Translations under genes and position numbers: made by a program
The notes under the pieces: generated by a model
Databases searched by the model: none
What the model was told of the DNA's origin: nothing
Seen by the model: only the letters and a program-made list of their open reading frames with translations
Shown here: positions 45,546-55,351 of the stretch, piece after piece
Layout: each line of letters opens with the position of its first letter
Position numbering within the stretch: position 1 is the first letter of the stretch
NCBI RefSeq assembly: GCF_020181035.1
Contig: NZ_JAIQYY010000006.1
Coordinates: forward strand, 296,245 to 360,244
Length of the DNA stretch: 64,000 bases
Origin: Streptomyces sp. CoH27
GTDB taxonomy: Bacteria; Actinomycetota; Actinomycetes; Streptomycetales; Streptomycetaceae
Reading direction: 5' to 3'

Positions 45546-46811
45546 TCACAGCGCCGTCGGCTGAAGGTATACCGCGTGTCCGGGCGCCTGGCCGTCCGGG
45601 GTGGCCTTGGTCAGGGCGCTGCCGGTGCCCCACTTCTTCCAGTCGACGTTCCAGTCGCCGAAGCCGTTGCCGAAGGGCTCCATCTGCCGGCCGCCCGAGT
45701 TGACGACCTTGACGATGTCGCCCAGACGGACGGTGTTGAAAAGCCACTCGGCGTTCGCCGTGCTCATGCCGATGCAGCCATGGCTGACGTTCGCATAGCC
45801 CTGGGAGCCCACGGACCAGGGCGCGGCGTGGACGTATTCGCCGGACCAGGTCTCCCGGATGGCGTAGTAGACCGACAGGTCGTAGGAGTCCGAGGTGCCC
45901 TCGGCGATGCCGACCGTGGTGCCGCGCATCCGTACGAAGTACTGCTTGTCCATGATGACCTTGACCCCGTTGCGGGTCTCCCATCCGGGCCTGCCGGTGG
46001 TGACCGGGATCTGGTTGATCGCCTGGCCGTTCCTGTAGACCGTCATCCGGTGCGCGGCGGCGTCCGTGACGGCCTCGATCCGGTCGCCGATGGTGAGCTT
46101 CAGCGGCTTGGAGGCGCCACCCCACAGCCGGTCGCCGATCTTGATGCCGTCGAGGTTGCTGTGCACCGAGACGGTGGCGTGGACGGGCCAGTACTCCTTG
46201 GGCCGGTAGTGGAGTTCCTTGTCGCTCACCCAGTACCAGGAGCCCTGCACGGCCGGCGTGGAGTCCACCCTGAGGGCGCGCTCCACGACGGCGCGCTGCG
46301 CCTTGTCCTTGACCGCCTGGTCGAGCTCGGCGGTGATGGGCTGTCCGACCCCGTACTGGCCCGAGTTCGGGCCGAGCGTGATGTTCAGCCGCTTCTGGGC
46401 GGTGGGCTTGCCGGTCTCGAACGTGAGGACCTTGCGGCCGGGCGCGCCGTCGCCGTCCTCGGTGCTCACCGTGACCGTGTAACGGGCGTTGGCGGCCAGC
46501 GGGGAGGTGCTGTGCCAGCGGCTGCCGTCGGCGGCGAGTTCGCCCGCCACATAGCGCCCTGCGGCGTCCTGGACGGTCACGTCGGTGATCCGGTCGTCAC
46601 CGTCGTTCACGGTGATCTCCAGGGGCTTGTCCGGGTCGGCCTGCTTTCCCGCACCGGTGGGGGCGTTGAAGGAGATCAGGTCCGCCGCGTCGTACGGCTT
46701 GGCCGCGAGGGGGTTGCCGCCGTCCGAACCGCAGGCGGTGACGCCCGTGCCGAGGACGGTCAGCAGCAGCGTGCAGCTGACGACGGTGCGGGTCCGCGGA
46801 GTGTGGTTCAT
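45546..46811 (-). CDS. L,D-transpeptidase lipoprotein (Ig-like + YkuD)
   Basis: This 421-residue lipoprotein has a signal with Cys27 as lipobox residue (VLGTGVTACGSDG), two Ig-like domains, and a YkuD catalytic domain with the His-x-x-Gly-Cys motif HGCIGMSTANAEW (His344, Cys346). It makes 3-3 crosslinks in peptidoglycan or attaches proteins to it. The domain order matches mycobacterial LdtMt2-type enzymes. The ATG at 46811 is the first of the frame. It sits between ctaF and the receiver-like gene within the respiratory block. The two share no obvious function. Confidence 0.94.
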   Translation of the reverse strand: MNHTPRTRTVVSCTLLLTVLGTGVTACGSDGGNPLAAKPYDAADLISFNAPTGAGKQADPDKPLEITVNDGDDRITDVTVQDAAGRYVAGELAADGSRWHSTSPLAANARYTVTVSTEDGDGAPGRKVLTFETGKPTAQKRLNITLGPNSGQYGVGQPITAELDQAVKDKAQRAVVERALRVDSTPAVQGSWYWVSDKELHYRPKEYWPVHATVSVHSNLDGIKIGDRLWGGASKPLKLTIGDRIEAVTDAAAHRMTVYRNGQAINQIPVTTGRPGWETRNGVKVIMDKQYFVRMRGTTVGIAEGTSDSYDLSVYYAIRETWSGEYVHAAPWSVGSQGYANVSHGCIGMSTANAEWLFNTVRLGDIVKVVNSGGRQMEPFGNGFGDWNVDWKKWGTGSALTKATPDGQAPGHAVYLQPTAL

Positions 46812-46896
46812 ACGATCACGCTATGAGGCGTTGATCCCATTTGCGCGCCACGTAACCCGTACGAGGGAACGGCGCTGCGCCACTTGCGGAAAAACA

Positions 46897-46934
46897 GGAA
46901 GCCCGGACTCTCCTGACGGAGTGTCCGGGCTTCC
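46897..46934 (-). terminator. Terminator after ctaF
   Basis: GGAAGCCCGGAC (46897-46908) pairs with GTCCGGGCTTCC (46923-46934), with an inner CTCC/GGAG stem. On the minus strand it is followed by CTGTTTTTCC, a real T-run. It terminates ctaC-ctaD-ctaF. Confidence 0.85.
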
Positions 46935-46950
46935 GGTGCGCTCTCACGTG

Positions 46951-47349
46951 CTACTGGGTGCGGTTCTCACCGTGGTAGTACTCGAACACCCAGCCGAACA
47001 GGCCGATCACGATGAACGGCGCGGAGAAGTAGATCAGCCACCAGCCGACCGCGATGCTGAGGAAGGCGATCGCACCGCCGAAGCCCAGCATGAGCGGCTG
47101 CCAGCTGTGCGGGCTGAAGAAGCCCAGCTCGCCCGCGTCGTCCGCGACGTCGGCCTCCTTGTCGTCCTGGGCGCCCGCGTCGACCCGCCGGGCGGTGAAG
47201 CCCAGGTAGAAGCCGATCATGACGCTCAGGCCGAAGGCCAGGAAGAGTGCGGTGGTACCGGCCGGCTCCTTCGACCACACGCCATAGACGATCGCCATGA
47301 CGAGGATGAAGACGCTCAGCCAGATGAACATCCGGCCCTGGATCTTCAC
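46951..47349 (-). CDS. ctaF: Cytochrome c oxidase subunit IV CtaF
   Basis: This 132-residue actinobacterial subunit IV has four hydrophobic helices ([72 protein letters not shown]). It stabilises the aa3 oxidase in the supercomplex. The ATG overlaps the ctaD stop by 4 bases, and a terminator follows the gene. Confidence 0.95.
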   Translation of the reverse strand: MKIQGRMFIWLSVFILVMAIVYGVWSKEPAGTTALFLAFGLSVMIGFYLGFTARRVDAGAQDDKEADVADDAGELGFFSPHSWQPLMLGFGGAIAFLSIAVGWWLIYFSAPFIVIGLFGWVFEYYHGENRTQ

Positions 47350-49076
47350 TTGCCGGCCTCCTTGCTGCCCGCGATGGCGCCGTGACCGGCGTGCTCAAGC
47401 TGCTCCAGCGCAGCGATCTCGGGGTGGTGCAGGTCGAACGCCGGGGATTCGCTGCGGATCCGCGGCAGGGTGAGGAAGTTGTGCCGCGGCGGCGGGCAGG
47501 AGGTCGCCCACTCCAGCGAGCGGCCGTAGCCCCACGGGTCGTCGACCTCGACCTTCTTGCCGTACTTGGCCGTCTTCCACACGTTGTAGAGGAACGGCAG
47601 GATCGACAGGCCGAGCAGGAAGGAGCTGATGGTCGAGACCGTGTTCAGGGCGGTGAAGCCGTCGGCCGCCAGGTAGTCGGCGTAACGACGGGGCATGCCC
47701 TCGGCGCCCAGCCAGTGCTGGACCAGGAAGGTGCCGTGGAAGCCGATGAACAGCGTCCAGAAGGTGATCTTGCCGAGCCGCTCGTCCAGCATCTTGCCGG
47801 TCATCTTCGGCCACCAGAAGTGGAAGCCGGAGAACATCGCGAAGACGACCGTACCGAAGACCACGTAGTGGAAGTGGGCCACCACGAAGTACGAGTCGGA
47901 GACGTGGAAGTCCATCGGGGGCGAGGCCAGGATGACACCGGTCAGACCACCGAACGTGAAGGTGATCAGGAAGCCGGTCGCCCAGAGCATCGGCGTCTCG
48001 AAGGACAGCGAGCCCTTCCACATCGTGCCGATCCAGTTGAAGAACTTCACACCGGTCGGTACGGCGATCAGGAAGGTCATGAAGGAGAAGAACGGCAGCA
48101 GCACGCCGCCGGTGACGTACATGTGGTGGGCCCACACGGTCACGGACAGACCGGCGATCGAGATGGTCGCGGCGATCAGACCCATGTAGCCGAACATCGG
48201 CTTACGGGAGAACACCGGGATCACTTCGGAAATGATTCCGAAGAATGGCAGCGCGATGATGTACACCTCTGGGTGTCCGAAGAACCAGAAGAGGTGTTGC
48301 CATAGCAAGGCTCCGCCATTTGCCGCGTCGAACACATGGGCACCGAACTTGCGGTCCGCCTCCAGGGCGAACAGCGCGGCGGCCAGCACCGGGAAGGCGA
48401 GCAGGACCAGGACACCGGTCAGCAGCACGTTCCACACGAAGATCGGCATGCGGAACATGGTCATGCCCGGGGCGCGCATGCAGATGATCGTGGTGATGAA
48501 GTTGACCGAGCCGAGGATCGTACCGAAGCCGGAGAAGGCCAGACCCATGATCCACATGTCGGCGCCGACGCCCGGCGAGCGGACCGCGTCCGACAGCGGG
48601 GAGTAGGCGAACCAGCCGAAGTCGGCCGCGCCCTGCGGGGTGAGGAAGCCGCCCACCGCGATGAGCGAGCCGAACAGGTACAGCCAGTAGGCGAACATGT
48701 TCAGCCGCGGGAACGCCACGTCGGGCGCGCCGATCTGCAGCGGCATGATCCAGTTCGCGAAACCGGCGAACAGCGGCGTCGCGAACATCAGCAGCATCAC
48801 GGTGCCGTGCATCGTGAACGCCTGGTTGAACTGCTCGTTCGACATGATCTGCAGGCCCGGCCGGGCCAGCTCGGCGCGCATGAGGAGCGCCATCACGCCG
48901 CCGATCAGGAAGAACGCGAACGACGTCGTCAGATACAGCGTTCCGATGGTCTTGTGGTCGGTGGTCGTCAGCCACTTCACCACGACATTGCCGGGCTGCT
49001 TGCGCCTGACCGGCAGCTCGTTCTCGTACGAGTCCTCAGCTGCCGCGGCACCCTGGGGTTCGTTGAGGATGCTCAC
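47346..49076 (-). CDS. ctaD: Cytochrome c oxidase subunit I CtaD
   Basis: This 576-residue catalytic subunit has twelve helices. Heme a and heme a3/CuB ligands are visible: [10 protein letters not shown] (low-spin heme His), [16 protein letters not shown] (CuB His-Tyr pair), [11 protein letters not shown] (CuB His-His) and [20 protein letters not shown] (heme a3 and heme a His). It reduces oxygen to water. The GTG at 49076 overlaps the ctaC stop by 4 bases and follows a GGGAGACG site, giving translational coupling. Confidence 0.97.
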   Translation of the reverse strand: MSILNEPQGAAAAEDSYENELPVRRKQPGNVVVKWLTTTDHKTIGTLYLTTSFAFFLIGGVMALLMRAELARPGLQIMSNEQFNQAFTMHGTVMLLMFATPLFAGFANWIMPLQIGAPDVAFPRLNMFAYWLYLFGSLIAVGGFLTPQGAADFGWFAYSPLSDAVRSPGVGADMWIMGLAFSGFGTILGSVNFITTIICMRAPGMTMFRMPIFVWNVLLTGVLVLLAFPVLAAALFALEADRKFGAHVFDAANGGALLWQHLFWFFGHPEVYIIALPFFGIISEVIPVFSRKPMFGYMGLIAATISIAGLSVTVWAHHMYVTGGVLLPFFSFMTFLIAVPTGVKFFNWIGTMWKGSLSFETPMLWATGFLITFTFGGLTGVILASPPMDFHVSDSYFVVAHFHYVVFGTVVFAMFSGFHFWWPKMTGKMLDERLGKITFWTLFIGFHGTFLVQHWLGAEGMPRRYADYLAADGFTALNTVSTISSFLLGLSILPFLYNVWKTAKYGKKVEVDDPWGYGRSLEWATSCPPPRHNFLTLPRIRSESPAFDLHHPEIAALEQLEHAGHGAIAGSKEAGK

Positions 49077-50032
49077 AGGTTGTTCGTCTCCCGGTTCTTC
49101 TCGTGGCTCGTCTGCGCGATGCCGGCGGGAATGTAACCGGTCTGCCCCTTCTTGGCGAGGTCCTTGAGGTGCTGCTCGTACGCCGCCGGGGAGACGACCT
49201 TCACGTTGAACAGCATCCGGGAGTGGTCGACGCCGCAGAGCTCGGCGCACTTGCCGAGGAAGGTGCCCTCCTGGTTGGGGGTCACCTGGAACGCGTTGGT
49301 GTGGCCCGGGATGACGTCCTGCTTCATCAGGAACGGCACCACCCAGAAGGAGTGGATGACGTCACGAGAGGTGAGGACGAAGCGGACCGTCTCGCCCTTG
49401 GGAAGCCAGAGCGTCGGACCGGGGTTGCCTGTCTGCGGGTTCCGCGTGGCGGGCGTGCCGGCGTCGTAGACACCGCCGGCGTTCGCCGGGAAGTCCTTCT
49501 TGAACCGGTCCGGAATGGCGTCCAGGTTCTTGTCGGTCTTGGCGTCGCCGGGGACACCGGGGACGTTCTCGACGTAGTTGAAGCCCCAGCTCCACTGGTA
49601 GCCGACCACGTTGATGGTGACGTCGGGCTTCTTGGAGAGGTCCAGAAGCTTCGACTCGTCCCGGGCCGTGAAGTAGAAGAGCACCGAGATGATGATGATC
49701 GGGACCACCGTGTACAGGGCCTCGATCGGCATGTTGTACCGGGTCTGCGGAGGTACCTCGACCTTGGTGCGGCTGCGCCGGTGGAAGAAAGCACTCCACA
49801 GGATCAGGCCCCACACCAGCACGCCGACGGCGAGCGCGGCAGCCCAGGAGCCCTGCCACAGGGAGAGGATCCGCGGAGCCTCTTCCGTGGTCGGGGTGGG
49901 CATGCCAAGGCGGGGGAAGTCCTTGTATGTGCAACCGGTTGCGGTCGCCAGGACCAGGCCCGCGGTCAGTGCCTGCAGCAGCTTCCGCCGCATCGGGCGC
50001 CGCGGCGAGCGGTCGGAGCCGTTGGGACTCAC
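49073..50032 (-). CDS. ctaC: Cytochrome c oxidase subunit II CtaC
   Basis: This 319-residue lipoprotein subunit has a signal with lipobox ([11 protein letters not shown]), two transmembrane helices ([20 protein letters not shown] and [19 protein letters not shown]), and the CuA domain with the ligand set in [17 protein letters not shown] and [16 protein letters not shown]. An insert typical of actinobacterial CtaC lies between. The GTG at 50032 follows GGGAAGG. It heads the ctaC-ctaD-ctaF operon. The upstream 280 bases hold its promoter and a dispersed repeat. Confidence 0.96.
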   Translation of the reverse strand: MSPNGSDRSPRRPMRRKLLQALTAGLVLATATGCTYKDFPRLGMPTPTTEEAPRILSLWQGSWAAALAVGVLVWGLILWSAFFHRRSRTKVEVPPQTRYNMPIEALYTVVPIIIISVLFYFTARDESKLLDLSKKPDVTINVVGYQWSWGFNYVENVPGVPGDAKTDKNLDAIPDRFKKDFPANAGGVYDAGTPATRNPQTGNPGPTLWLPKGETVRFVLTSRDVIHSFWVVPFLMKQDVIPGHTNAFQVTPNQEGTFLGKCAELCGVDHSRMLFNVKVVSPAAYEQHLKDLAKKGQTGYIPAGIAQTSHEKNRETNNL

Positions 50033-50219
50033 GTAGCGCCTTCCCGAGAGTCTCGCCCGCGCGGTCGGCTGCGGCCTTCTCGCTGGTCGGTCGCCGCCCT
50101 GCGTCGGGCAGGGGTTTGGATGTTTATGCGGACCAAACCCTAGCCCACCCCCTCCGGGGGTTCGCGGGGAGGGGGGCCTACTGGAGTGGCTGGTTAGCTG
50201 GATTGGCGGCCGCGGGCCC

Positions 50220-50272
50220 GTTGTGGCTGGTCGCGCCCCGCGGCGGAGCCGCGATCGAAACAGCCCCGCGCC
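50220..50272. repeat. REP/MITE-like palindromic element, copy 2 core
   Basis: The core GTTGTGGCTGGTCGCGCCCC followed by GCGGCGGAGCCGC and CAGCCCCGCGCCC matches the element at 18601-18657 in the same orientation, with one base missing in the middle and a degraded left inverted end. It lies between the divergent ctaC and iscS-tusA genes. Confidence 0.7.
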
Positions 50273-50312
50273 CGTGGGTTTGCTGCCTCCGCCGGGGTCT
50301 TAACGTTGCCGT

Positions 50313-51689
50313 ATGGCCTACTTTGACGCTGCCTCCAGTGCTCCTCTACACCCCGTCGCCCGTCAGGCTCTGTTGGCCTCTCTGGATGAGGGATGGGCGG
50401 ATCCTGCGCGGCTGTACCGGGAGGGCCGTAAGGCCCGGATGCTGCTGGACGCCGCCCGGGAGGCGGCCGCCGAGGCGGTTGGGTGCCGGGCCGACGAGGT
50501 GGTGTTCACCTCGTCCGGCACACGGGCCGTACACATGGGTGTCGCGGGGGCGTTGGCCGGGCGGCGGCGGGTGGGACGCCACCTGATCGTGTCATCCGTA
50601 GAACACTCCTCCGTACTCCATTCGGCCGACCTGCACGAGTCCGACGGCGGGACGGTCACCCAGGTGCCGGTGAACCGGGCGGGCGCCGTGGACCCGTCGG
50701 GCTATGCGGCGGCGCTCCGGGAGGACACCGCGCTGGCCGTGCTCCAGTCGGCCAATCACGAGGTGGGGACCGTGCAGCCGCTGGCCGGGGTGGCGGAGGT
50801 GTGCCGGGCGGCCGGGGTGCCTCTGCTGGTGGACGCGGCACAGTCGCTGGGGTGGGGGCCGGTCGAGGGCGACTGGTCGCTGCTCACGGCCAGTGCGCAC
50901 AAGTGGGGCGGGCCGTCGGGGGTGGGGCTGCTCGCCGTGCGCAAGGGGGTACGGTTCGCTGCTCAAGGGCCGGTGGACGAGCGGGAGTCGGGGCGGGCGC
51001 CCGGCTTCGAGAACATCCCGGCGATCGTGGCGGCCGTGGCCTCGCTGCGCGCGGTACGGGCCGAGGCGGCCCAGGAGGCGGTACGGCTGCGGGAGCTGAC
51101 GGCACGGATCCGGGCACGGGTGCCGGAGCTGGTGGCCGATGTGGAGGTGGTGGGCGACCCCGAGCGGCGGCTGCCCGGGACCGTCACCTTCTCGTGTCTC
51201 TATGTCGACGGAGAGGCTCTGCTGCACGAGTTGGACCAGGCGGGCTTCTCCGTCTCGTCCGGCTCGTCCTGCACGAGCAGCACGCTGACGCCCAGCCATG
51301 TGCTGAAGGCGATGGGCGTGCTGAGCGAGGGCAACGTGCGGGTGTCCCTGCCGGCGGGGACGGCGGAGGAGGACGTGGAGCGCTTCCTGGCGGTGCTGCC
51401 GGGGGCCGTGGCGGGGGTCAGGGAGAAGCTGGGCGCACCGGCCCCCGAGACGGCCGTGCACGCCGAGGAACTCGTCGTGGACTCCCTCGGCAGACGCTGC
51501 CCCATCCCGGTCATCGAACTGGCCAAGGTGTTCGACCAGGTCCCGGTGGGCGGCACGGTCCGGGTCCTCTCCGACGACGAGGCCGCCCGCCTGGACATCC
51601 CGGCGTGGTGCGAGATGCGGGGGCAGGAGTACGTCGGAGAGGAGCCGGCGGAACGGGGTACGGCGTACCTGGTACGCCGGGTGAGCTGA
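50313..51689 (+). CDS. Cysteine desulfurase fused to a TusA sulfurtransferase domain
   Basis: The 458-residue protein joins two domains. Residues 1-370 are an IscS/NifS-like PLP desulfurase: YFDAASSAPLHP, HSSVLHSAD, QSANHEVGTVQ, LVDAAQSLGWG, the PLP Lys197 in TASAHKWGGPSG, and the active-site Cys320 in SVSSGSSCTSSTLTPS. Residues about 386-458 are a TusA-type domain with the CPxP motif (Cys396 in GRRCPIPVIELAK). The fusion suggests direct persulfide transfer from Cys320 to Cys396. Final acceptor (tRNA thiolation, Moco or Fe-S) is unknown. The start ATG at 50313 lacks a clear ribosome-binding site. Confidence 0.93.
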   Translation: MAYFDAASSAPLHPVARQALLASLDEGWADPARLYREGRKARMLLDAAREAAAEAVGCRADEVVFTSSGTRAVHMGVAGALAGRRRVGRHLIVSSVEHSSVLHSADLHESDGGTVTQVPVNRAGAVDPSGYAAALREDTALAVLQSANHEVGTVQPLAGVAEVCRAAGVPLLVDAAQSLGWGPVEGDWSLLTASAHKWGGPSGVGLLAVRKGVRFAAQGPVDERESGRAPGFENIPAIVAAVASLRAVRAEAAQEAVRLRELTARIRARVPELVADVEVVGDPERRLPGTVTFSCLYVDGEALLHELDQAGFSVSSGSSCTSSTLTPSHVLKAMGVLSEGNVRVSLPAGTAEEDVERFLAVLPGAVAGVREKLGAPAPETAVHAEELVVDSLGRRCPIPVIELAKVFDQVPVGGTVRVLSDDEAARLDIPAWCEMRGQEYVGEEPAERGTAYLVRRVS

Positions 51690-51707
51690 GGGGCCGTCGC
51701 CCCGGCG

Positions 51708-52682
51708 TCAGCTCAGGTGCGCCTGCACCTCGGCCGCGGCCTCGTCCCCGTACGCCTTGGTGAACCGCTCCATGAAGTGCGCCCGCTGCAACTGGTACTC
51801 CTGCGTCCCCACCGTCTCGATGACCAGCGTGGCGAGCATGCAGCCCACCTGAGCGGCACGCTCCAGCGAGACCCCCCAGGCCAGTCCGGACAGGAAGCCA
51901 GCGCGGAAGGCGTCGCCGACGCCCGTGGGGTCGGCCTTGCGCTCCTCGTCGGGGCAGCCGACCTCGATCGGGTCGTCGCCGGCCCGCTCGATGCGCACGC
52001 CCCGCGAGCCGAGCGTGGTGACGCGGTGGCCGACCTTGCCCAGGATCTCGGCGTCGCTCCAGCCGGTCTTGGTCTCGATGAGGCCCTTCTCGTACTCGTT
52101 GGAGAACAGGTACGTCGCCCCGTCCATCAGCACGCGGATCTCGTCGCCCTCCATGCGGGCGATCTGCTGGGAGAAGTCGGCGGCGAAGGGGATCGACCGG
52201 GAGCGGCACTCCTCCGTGTGGCGGAGCATGCCCTCCGGGTCGTCGGCGCCGATGAGGACCAGGTCGAGGCCGCCCACGCGGTCCGCGACGGTCTTCAGCT
52301 CGATGAGGCGGGCCTCGCTCATCGCGCCGGTGTAGAAGGAGCCGATCTGGTTGTGGTCGGCGTCGGTGGTGCACACGAAGCGGGCGGTGTGCAGGGTCTC
52401 GGAGATCCGGACCGACTCGGTGTCCACGCCGTGGCGGTCGAGCCAGGCGCGGTACTCGTCGAAGTCGAAGCCGGCGGCGCCGACCAGGATCGGCTTCGTG
52501 CCGAGCTGGCCCATGCCGAAGGCGATGTTGGCGCCGACGCCGCCGCGGCGCACGTCGAGGTTGTCGACGAGGAAGGAGAGCGAAACCGTGTGCAGCTGGT
52601 CCGCGACGAACTGATCGGCGAAGCGGCCAGGGAAGGTCATGAGGTGGTCAGTGGCGATGGAGCCGGTGACTGCGATGCGCAC
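51708..52682 (-). CDS. PfkB-family carbohydrate/adenosine kinase
   Basis: This 324-residue ribokinase-fold enzyme has ITGSIATDHL-type N-terminal sugar-binding (AVTGSIATDHLMTFPG), RRGGVGANIAFGMG, and the catalytic DPTGVGDAFRAGFLSG with the base Asp and anion hole. It resembles the mycobacterial adenosine kinase AdoK (annotated CbhK) at the equivalent location, so adenosine or another nucleoside may be the substrate. It ends 18 bases after the convergent desulfurase-TusA gene. The ATG at 52682 follows CAGGAG. Confidence 0.88.
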   Translation of the reverse strand: MRIAVTGSIATDHLMTFPGRFADQFVADQLHTVSLSFLVDNLDVRRGGVGANIAFGMGQLGTKPILVGAAGFDFDEYRAWLDRHGVDTESVRISETLHTARFVCTTDADHNQIGSFYTGAMSEARLIELKTVADRVGGLDLVLIGADDPEGMLRHTEECRSRSIPFAADFSQQIARMEGDEIRVLMDGATYLFSNEYEKGLIETKTGWSDAEILGKVGHRVTTLGSRGVRIERAGDDPIEVGCPDEERKADPTGVGDAFRAGFLSGLAWGVSLERAAQVGCMLATLVIETVGTQEYQLQRAHFMERFTKAYGDEAAAEVQAHLS

Positions 52683-52812
52683 GACGGGGAAACTCCTGCG
52701 GGAGGCTGGATTGACACTTCACGCTACCGGTTCGACTGCCGGCGCTGTAGGTGGCAAAACTACCCGATAGTAGATCTTTCTTCGCGCACTCGACCATGCT
52801 TACGGTGCCGTC

Positions 52813-53022
52813 ATGACGAACCTCAAGGTCCACTCCCCCGCCCCGGCCGACCTGGAGGGCGACCTCGCCGCGCTGCGCGTCGACTGCGCCCGGATGGCAC
52901 CGCACTGGGCGGCTCCCGCGCACGCCGAGTCACGGCCGGTGCCGCCGTCCCTGATCCACGGTGTGACCGTGCCGGTGCGCTCCGCGCGGCTGCTGGACGC
53001 GATGTCCGACTACGGCGACTGA
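52813..53022 (+). CDS. Small conserved-looking protein of unknown function
   Basis: This 69-residue protein has no recognised domain. It is hydrophilic with a Pro/His-rich middle (HWAAPAHAESRPVPPSL) and ends RSARLLDAMSDYGD. Third-position GC is very high and the frame fills the gap between flanking genes, which supports coding. The ATG at 52813 has no obvious Shine-Dalgarno and may be leaderless. I do not know its function. Confidence 0.6.
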   Translation: MTNLKVHSPAPADLEGDLAALRVDCARMAPHWAAPAHAESRPVPPSLIHGVTVPVRSARLLDAMSDYGD

Positions 53023-53123
53023 CGCGCGGGGCGCATGTCCCGGGAACCGTGCGCTCCCCTCCCGCGTCCCATCGCCGTCCCCCACGCGGGGGAGGCGGGA
53101 TACGACCAGCGAGGAGCGATGCG

Positions 53124-54647
53124 GTGAACACCGAACGACCCGAGGACCGCGAGCCGGCGACCGCAGCGGCGGACGGTGCGGACAGTGCGCAGGATGCCGA
53201 CCGTGATGCGCAGGGTGCCGACGGTGAGCGGGGTGCCGACGGTGAGCGGGTCGGGTGGCGTCGGTCCCGGTTCGCCGTCGTCTCCGTGGCCGCCGCCGTG
53301 CTGCTGGTCGGCGGGGGTGGCGCCCTTCTCGCGGCGAGCGCCGGCACGGGCGGCCGTACGGAGGGAGCCGGCGCGAGCGGCAGGGACGGCACTCCCCCGC
53401 CGCTCGCCCTGGACGGTGTCGCCTCCGCCCCCTACGGCGCGACGTACGTCGCCCATGGCGAGCTGCCGGCCGGCCCCGGCTCCGCCCCGGTGTACGTGCC
53501 GCAGGGCGAGGTCGGCAAGGACGCGGTGGCCCGCCTCGCCCGCGCGCTCGGTGTCGACGGGACGCCGGCGGCCGAGGGCCGGATCTGGCGGGTCGGCGGC
53601 AAGGACGGTACCGGCCCGAGCCTCACGGTGAACCGGGACGCCCCGGGCAGCTGGACCTTCAGCCGGTACGCGCCGGGCACCGACAACTGCAAGAAGGGTG
53701 TCCTGTGCGCGCACGACCCGATGGGCCCGTCGGGCAGCCCGGTGAGCGTGTCCAGGGCGACCGCAGCCGCGGCTCCGGTACTGAAGGCGGCCGGGCTGGA
53801 CGACGCGAAGATCGACGCGAGCCAGATCATGGGCGTCCAGCGGGTGGTCAACGCCGAGCCGGTGGTCGGCGGGCTGCCGACGTACGGCTGGACCACCGGA
53901 CTGACGGTCAGCGGGCAGGGTGAGGTGGTCGGCGGGCACGGGCTGCTGGGGACGCCGGTGAAGGGGGCCACGTACCCCGTCCTGAGCGCGGCGAAGACGT
54001 TGAAGCTGATGAACGCGGCGCCGAAGAGCGACCACCGGATGGGGATCGGCGGCTGCACGCGTCCGGTGCCGGTGAAGGACCGGTTCGAGCAGCCCTGCGG
54101 CGCGTCCACTCCCGGACCCGGGACGGGGGCGGACGCCGGCGCGGACGCGGTCACCGTCGACAAGGCGGTGTTCGGGCTGGCCGCGCACTCCGTCGCCGGG
54201 CGGCAGACGCTGGTGCCGTCCTGGCTGTTCTCGGTGCGCAGGGACGCGGCGGGCGGCGCGTACACGGTGACGTATCCGGCGGTCGATCCCGCGTACGTGG
54301 GCTCGGCGACGGCTCCTTCCGGCGGGCCGACCTCGGCGCCGAAGCCGCACAGCGTGAAGGTCGAGGGCTACACGGCCGACGGGCGGGAGCTGACCGTGAG
54401 CTTCTACGGCGGGGTGTGTGCCGACTACTCGGCGGCGGCGCAGGAGAGCGGCGACAAGGTGACCGTCACCGTCACCGCGCGGCCGTGGCCGGACAAGGTC
54501 TGCGTGATGATCGCCAAGGAGTATGTGAGGACCGTTCAGCTGAACGCGCCGCTGGATGGGCGGACGGTGGTCGGTGCGGACGGGGAGAAGATCCCCCAGG
54601 GGAAGCCCGGGGCGCTGCATCCGGGCGCATCGGCGCTGACACGCTGA
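53124..54647 (+). CDS. Membrane-anchored secreted protein of unknown function
   Basis: This 507-residue protein has an acidic cytoplasmic N-terminus containing a GADGER repeat, one transmembrane anchor (FAVVSVAAAVLLVGGGGALLA, about residues 51-71), and a large extracytoplasmic domain. The latter has Cys pairs (NCKKGVLCAHD, GGCTRP, QPCGAS, GGVCADYSA, KVCVMIAKEY) that could form disulfides. No enzymatic motif is recognised. The GTG at 53124 follows GAGGAGC. A terminator follows. It might be a lectin-like or surface-binding protein, but that is a guess. Confidence 0.8.
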   Translation: MNTERPEDREPATAAADGADSAQDADRDAQGADGERGADGERVGWRRSRFAVVSVAAAVLLVGGGGALLAASAGTGGRTEGAGASGRDGTPPPLALDGVASAPYGATYVAHGELPAGPGSAPVYVPQGEVGKDAVARLARALGVDGTPAAEGRIWRVGGKDGTGPSLTVNRDAPGSWTFSRYAPGTDNCKKGVLCAHDPMGPSGSPVSVSRATAAAAPVLKAAGLDDAKIDASQIMGVQRVVNAEPVVGGLPTYGWTTGLTVSGQGEVVGGHGLLGTPVKGATYPVLSAAKTLKLMNAAPKSDHRMGIGGCTRPVPVKDRFEQPCGASTPGPGTGADAGADAVTVDKAVFGLAAHSVAGRQTLVPSWLFSVRRDAAGGAYTVTYPAVDPAYVGSATAPSGGPTSAPKPHSVKVEGYTADGRELTVSFYGGVCADYSAAAQESGDKVTVTVTARPWPDKVCVMIAKEYVRTVQLNAPLDGRTVVGADGEKIPQGKPGALHPGASALTR

Positions 54648-54686
54648 CACGGCGAGACACGACGAAGACCGCGGCGAGACACGACG

Positions 54687-54721
54687 AAGGCGGCGGCCCC
54701 CGTGGGGGAGGCCGCCGCCTT
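54687..54721. terminator. Bidirectional terminator before erpA
   Basis: AAGGCGGCGGCC (54687-54698) pairs with GGCCGCCGCCTT (54710-54721), extended by CCC/GGG inside. It lies between two convergent genes and the arms end in AA/TT, serving both strands. Confidence 0.75.
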
Positions 54722-54753
54722 GTGCGTCAGGCTTTTATGTCAGGGCCGTCGGC

Positions 54754-55110
54754 TCAGCTGAAGGAGTCGCCGCAGGCGCAGGAGCCGGTCGCGTTCGGGT
54801 TGTCGATCGTGAAGCCCTGCTTCTCGATGGTGTCCACGAAGTCGACGGTGGCGCCGCCCAGGTACGGAGCGCTCATGCGGTCCGTGACGACCTTGACCCC
54901 GCCGAAGTCCTTCTCCACGTCGCCGTCGAGCGAGCGCTCGTCGAAGAAGAGCTGGTAACGCAGGCCGGAGCAGCCGCCGGGCTGGACGGCGACGCGCAGC
55001 GCGAGGTCGTCGCGGCCTTCCTGGTCGAGCAGGGCCTTGACCTTGGCCGCGGCGGCGTCGGTCAGGATGATGCCGTCGGTGACGGTTTTGGTCTCGTCCG
55101 ATACGGACAT
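54754..55110 (-). CDS. erpA: Iron-sulfur cluster insertion protein ErpA
   Basis: This 118-residue A-type carrier holds and delivers Fe-S clusters to apoproteins. The three Cys ligands are present: Cys47 in QPGGCSGLRY, and Cys111 and Cys113 in TGSCACGDSFS. The N-terminus starts SDETKTVTDGIILTDAAAAK. The ATG at 55110 follows GGGAGAG. It is divergent from nadA, whose product carries a 4Fe-4S cluster, so the pairing is functionally sensible. Confidence 0.95.
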   Translation of the reverse strand: MSVSDETKTVTDGIILTDAAAAKVKALLDQEGRDDLALRVAVQPGGCSGLRYQLFFDERSLDGDVEKDFGGVKVVTDRMSAPYLGGATVDFVDTIEKQGFTIDNPNATGSCACGDSFS

Positions 55111-55351
55111 CTACATCTCTCCCGGGTTGTACGGAGACTGCTTGCCGACGAGTGCAACCGGCAAGGCCGCGGATTCATTCCGGGCCGGCGCCTGTCTTTC
55201 GGCTCCTTCTTCATGCTCGCACATGGTCTCCGGAGCGGAAAACGCCTCAGGGGGATTCATGTCACATCGACGTTATGGCCATCGTCAAAGTGACGTGAAG
55301 CGGATATGATAGATAGCGTCAGTTAGACGAAAAGTAGAAAGGGTGCGTGTC

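Noticed and set aside
55343..55351. GTG at 55343 as nadA start
   Set aside because: It directly abuts the AAAGG sequence, leaving no ribosome spacing; the GTG at 55352 is better placed.
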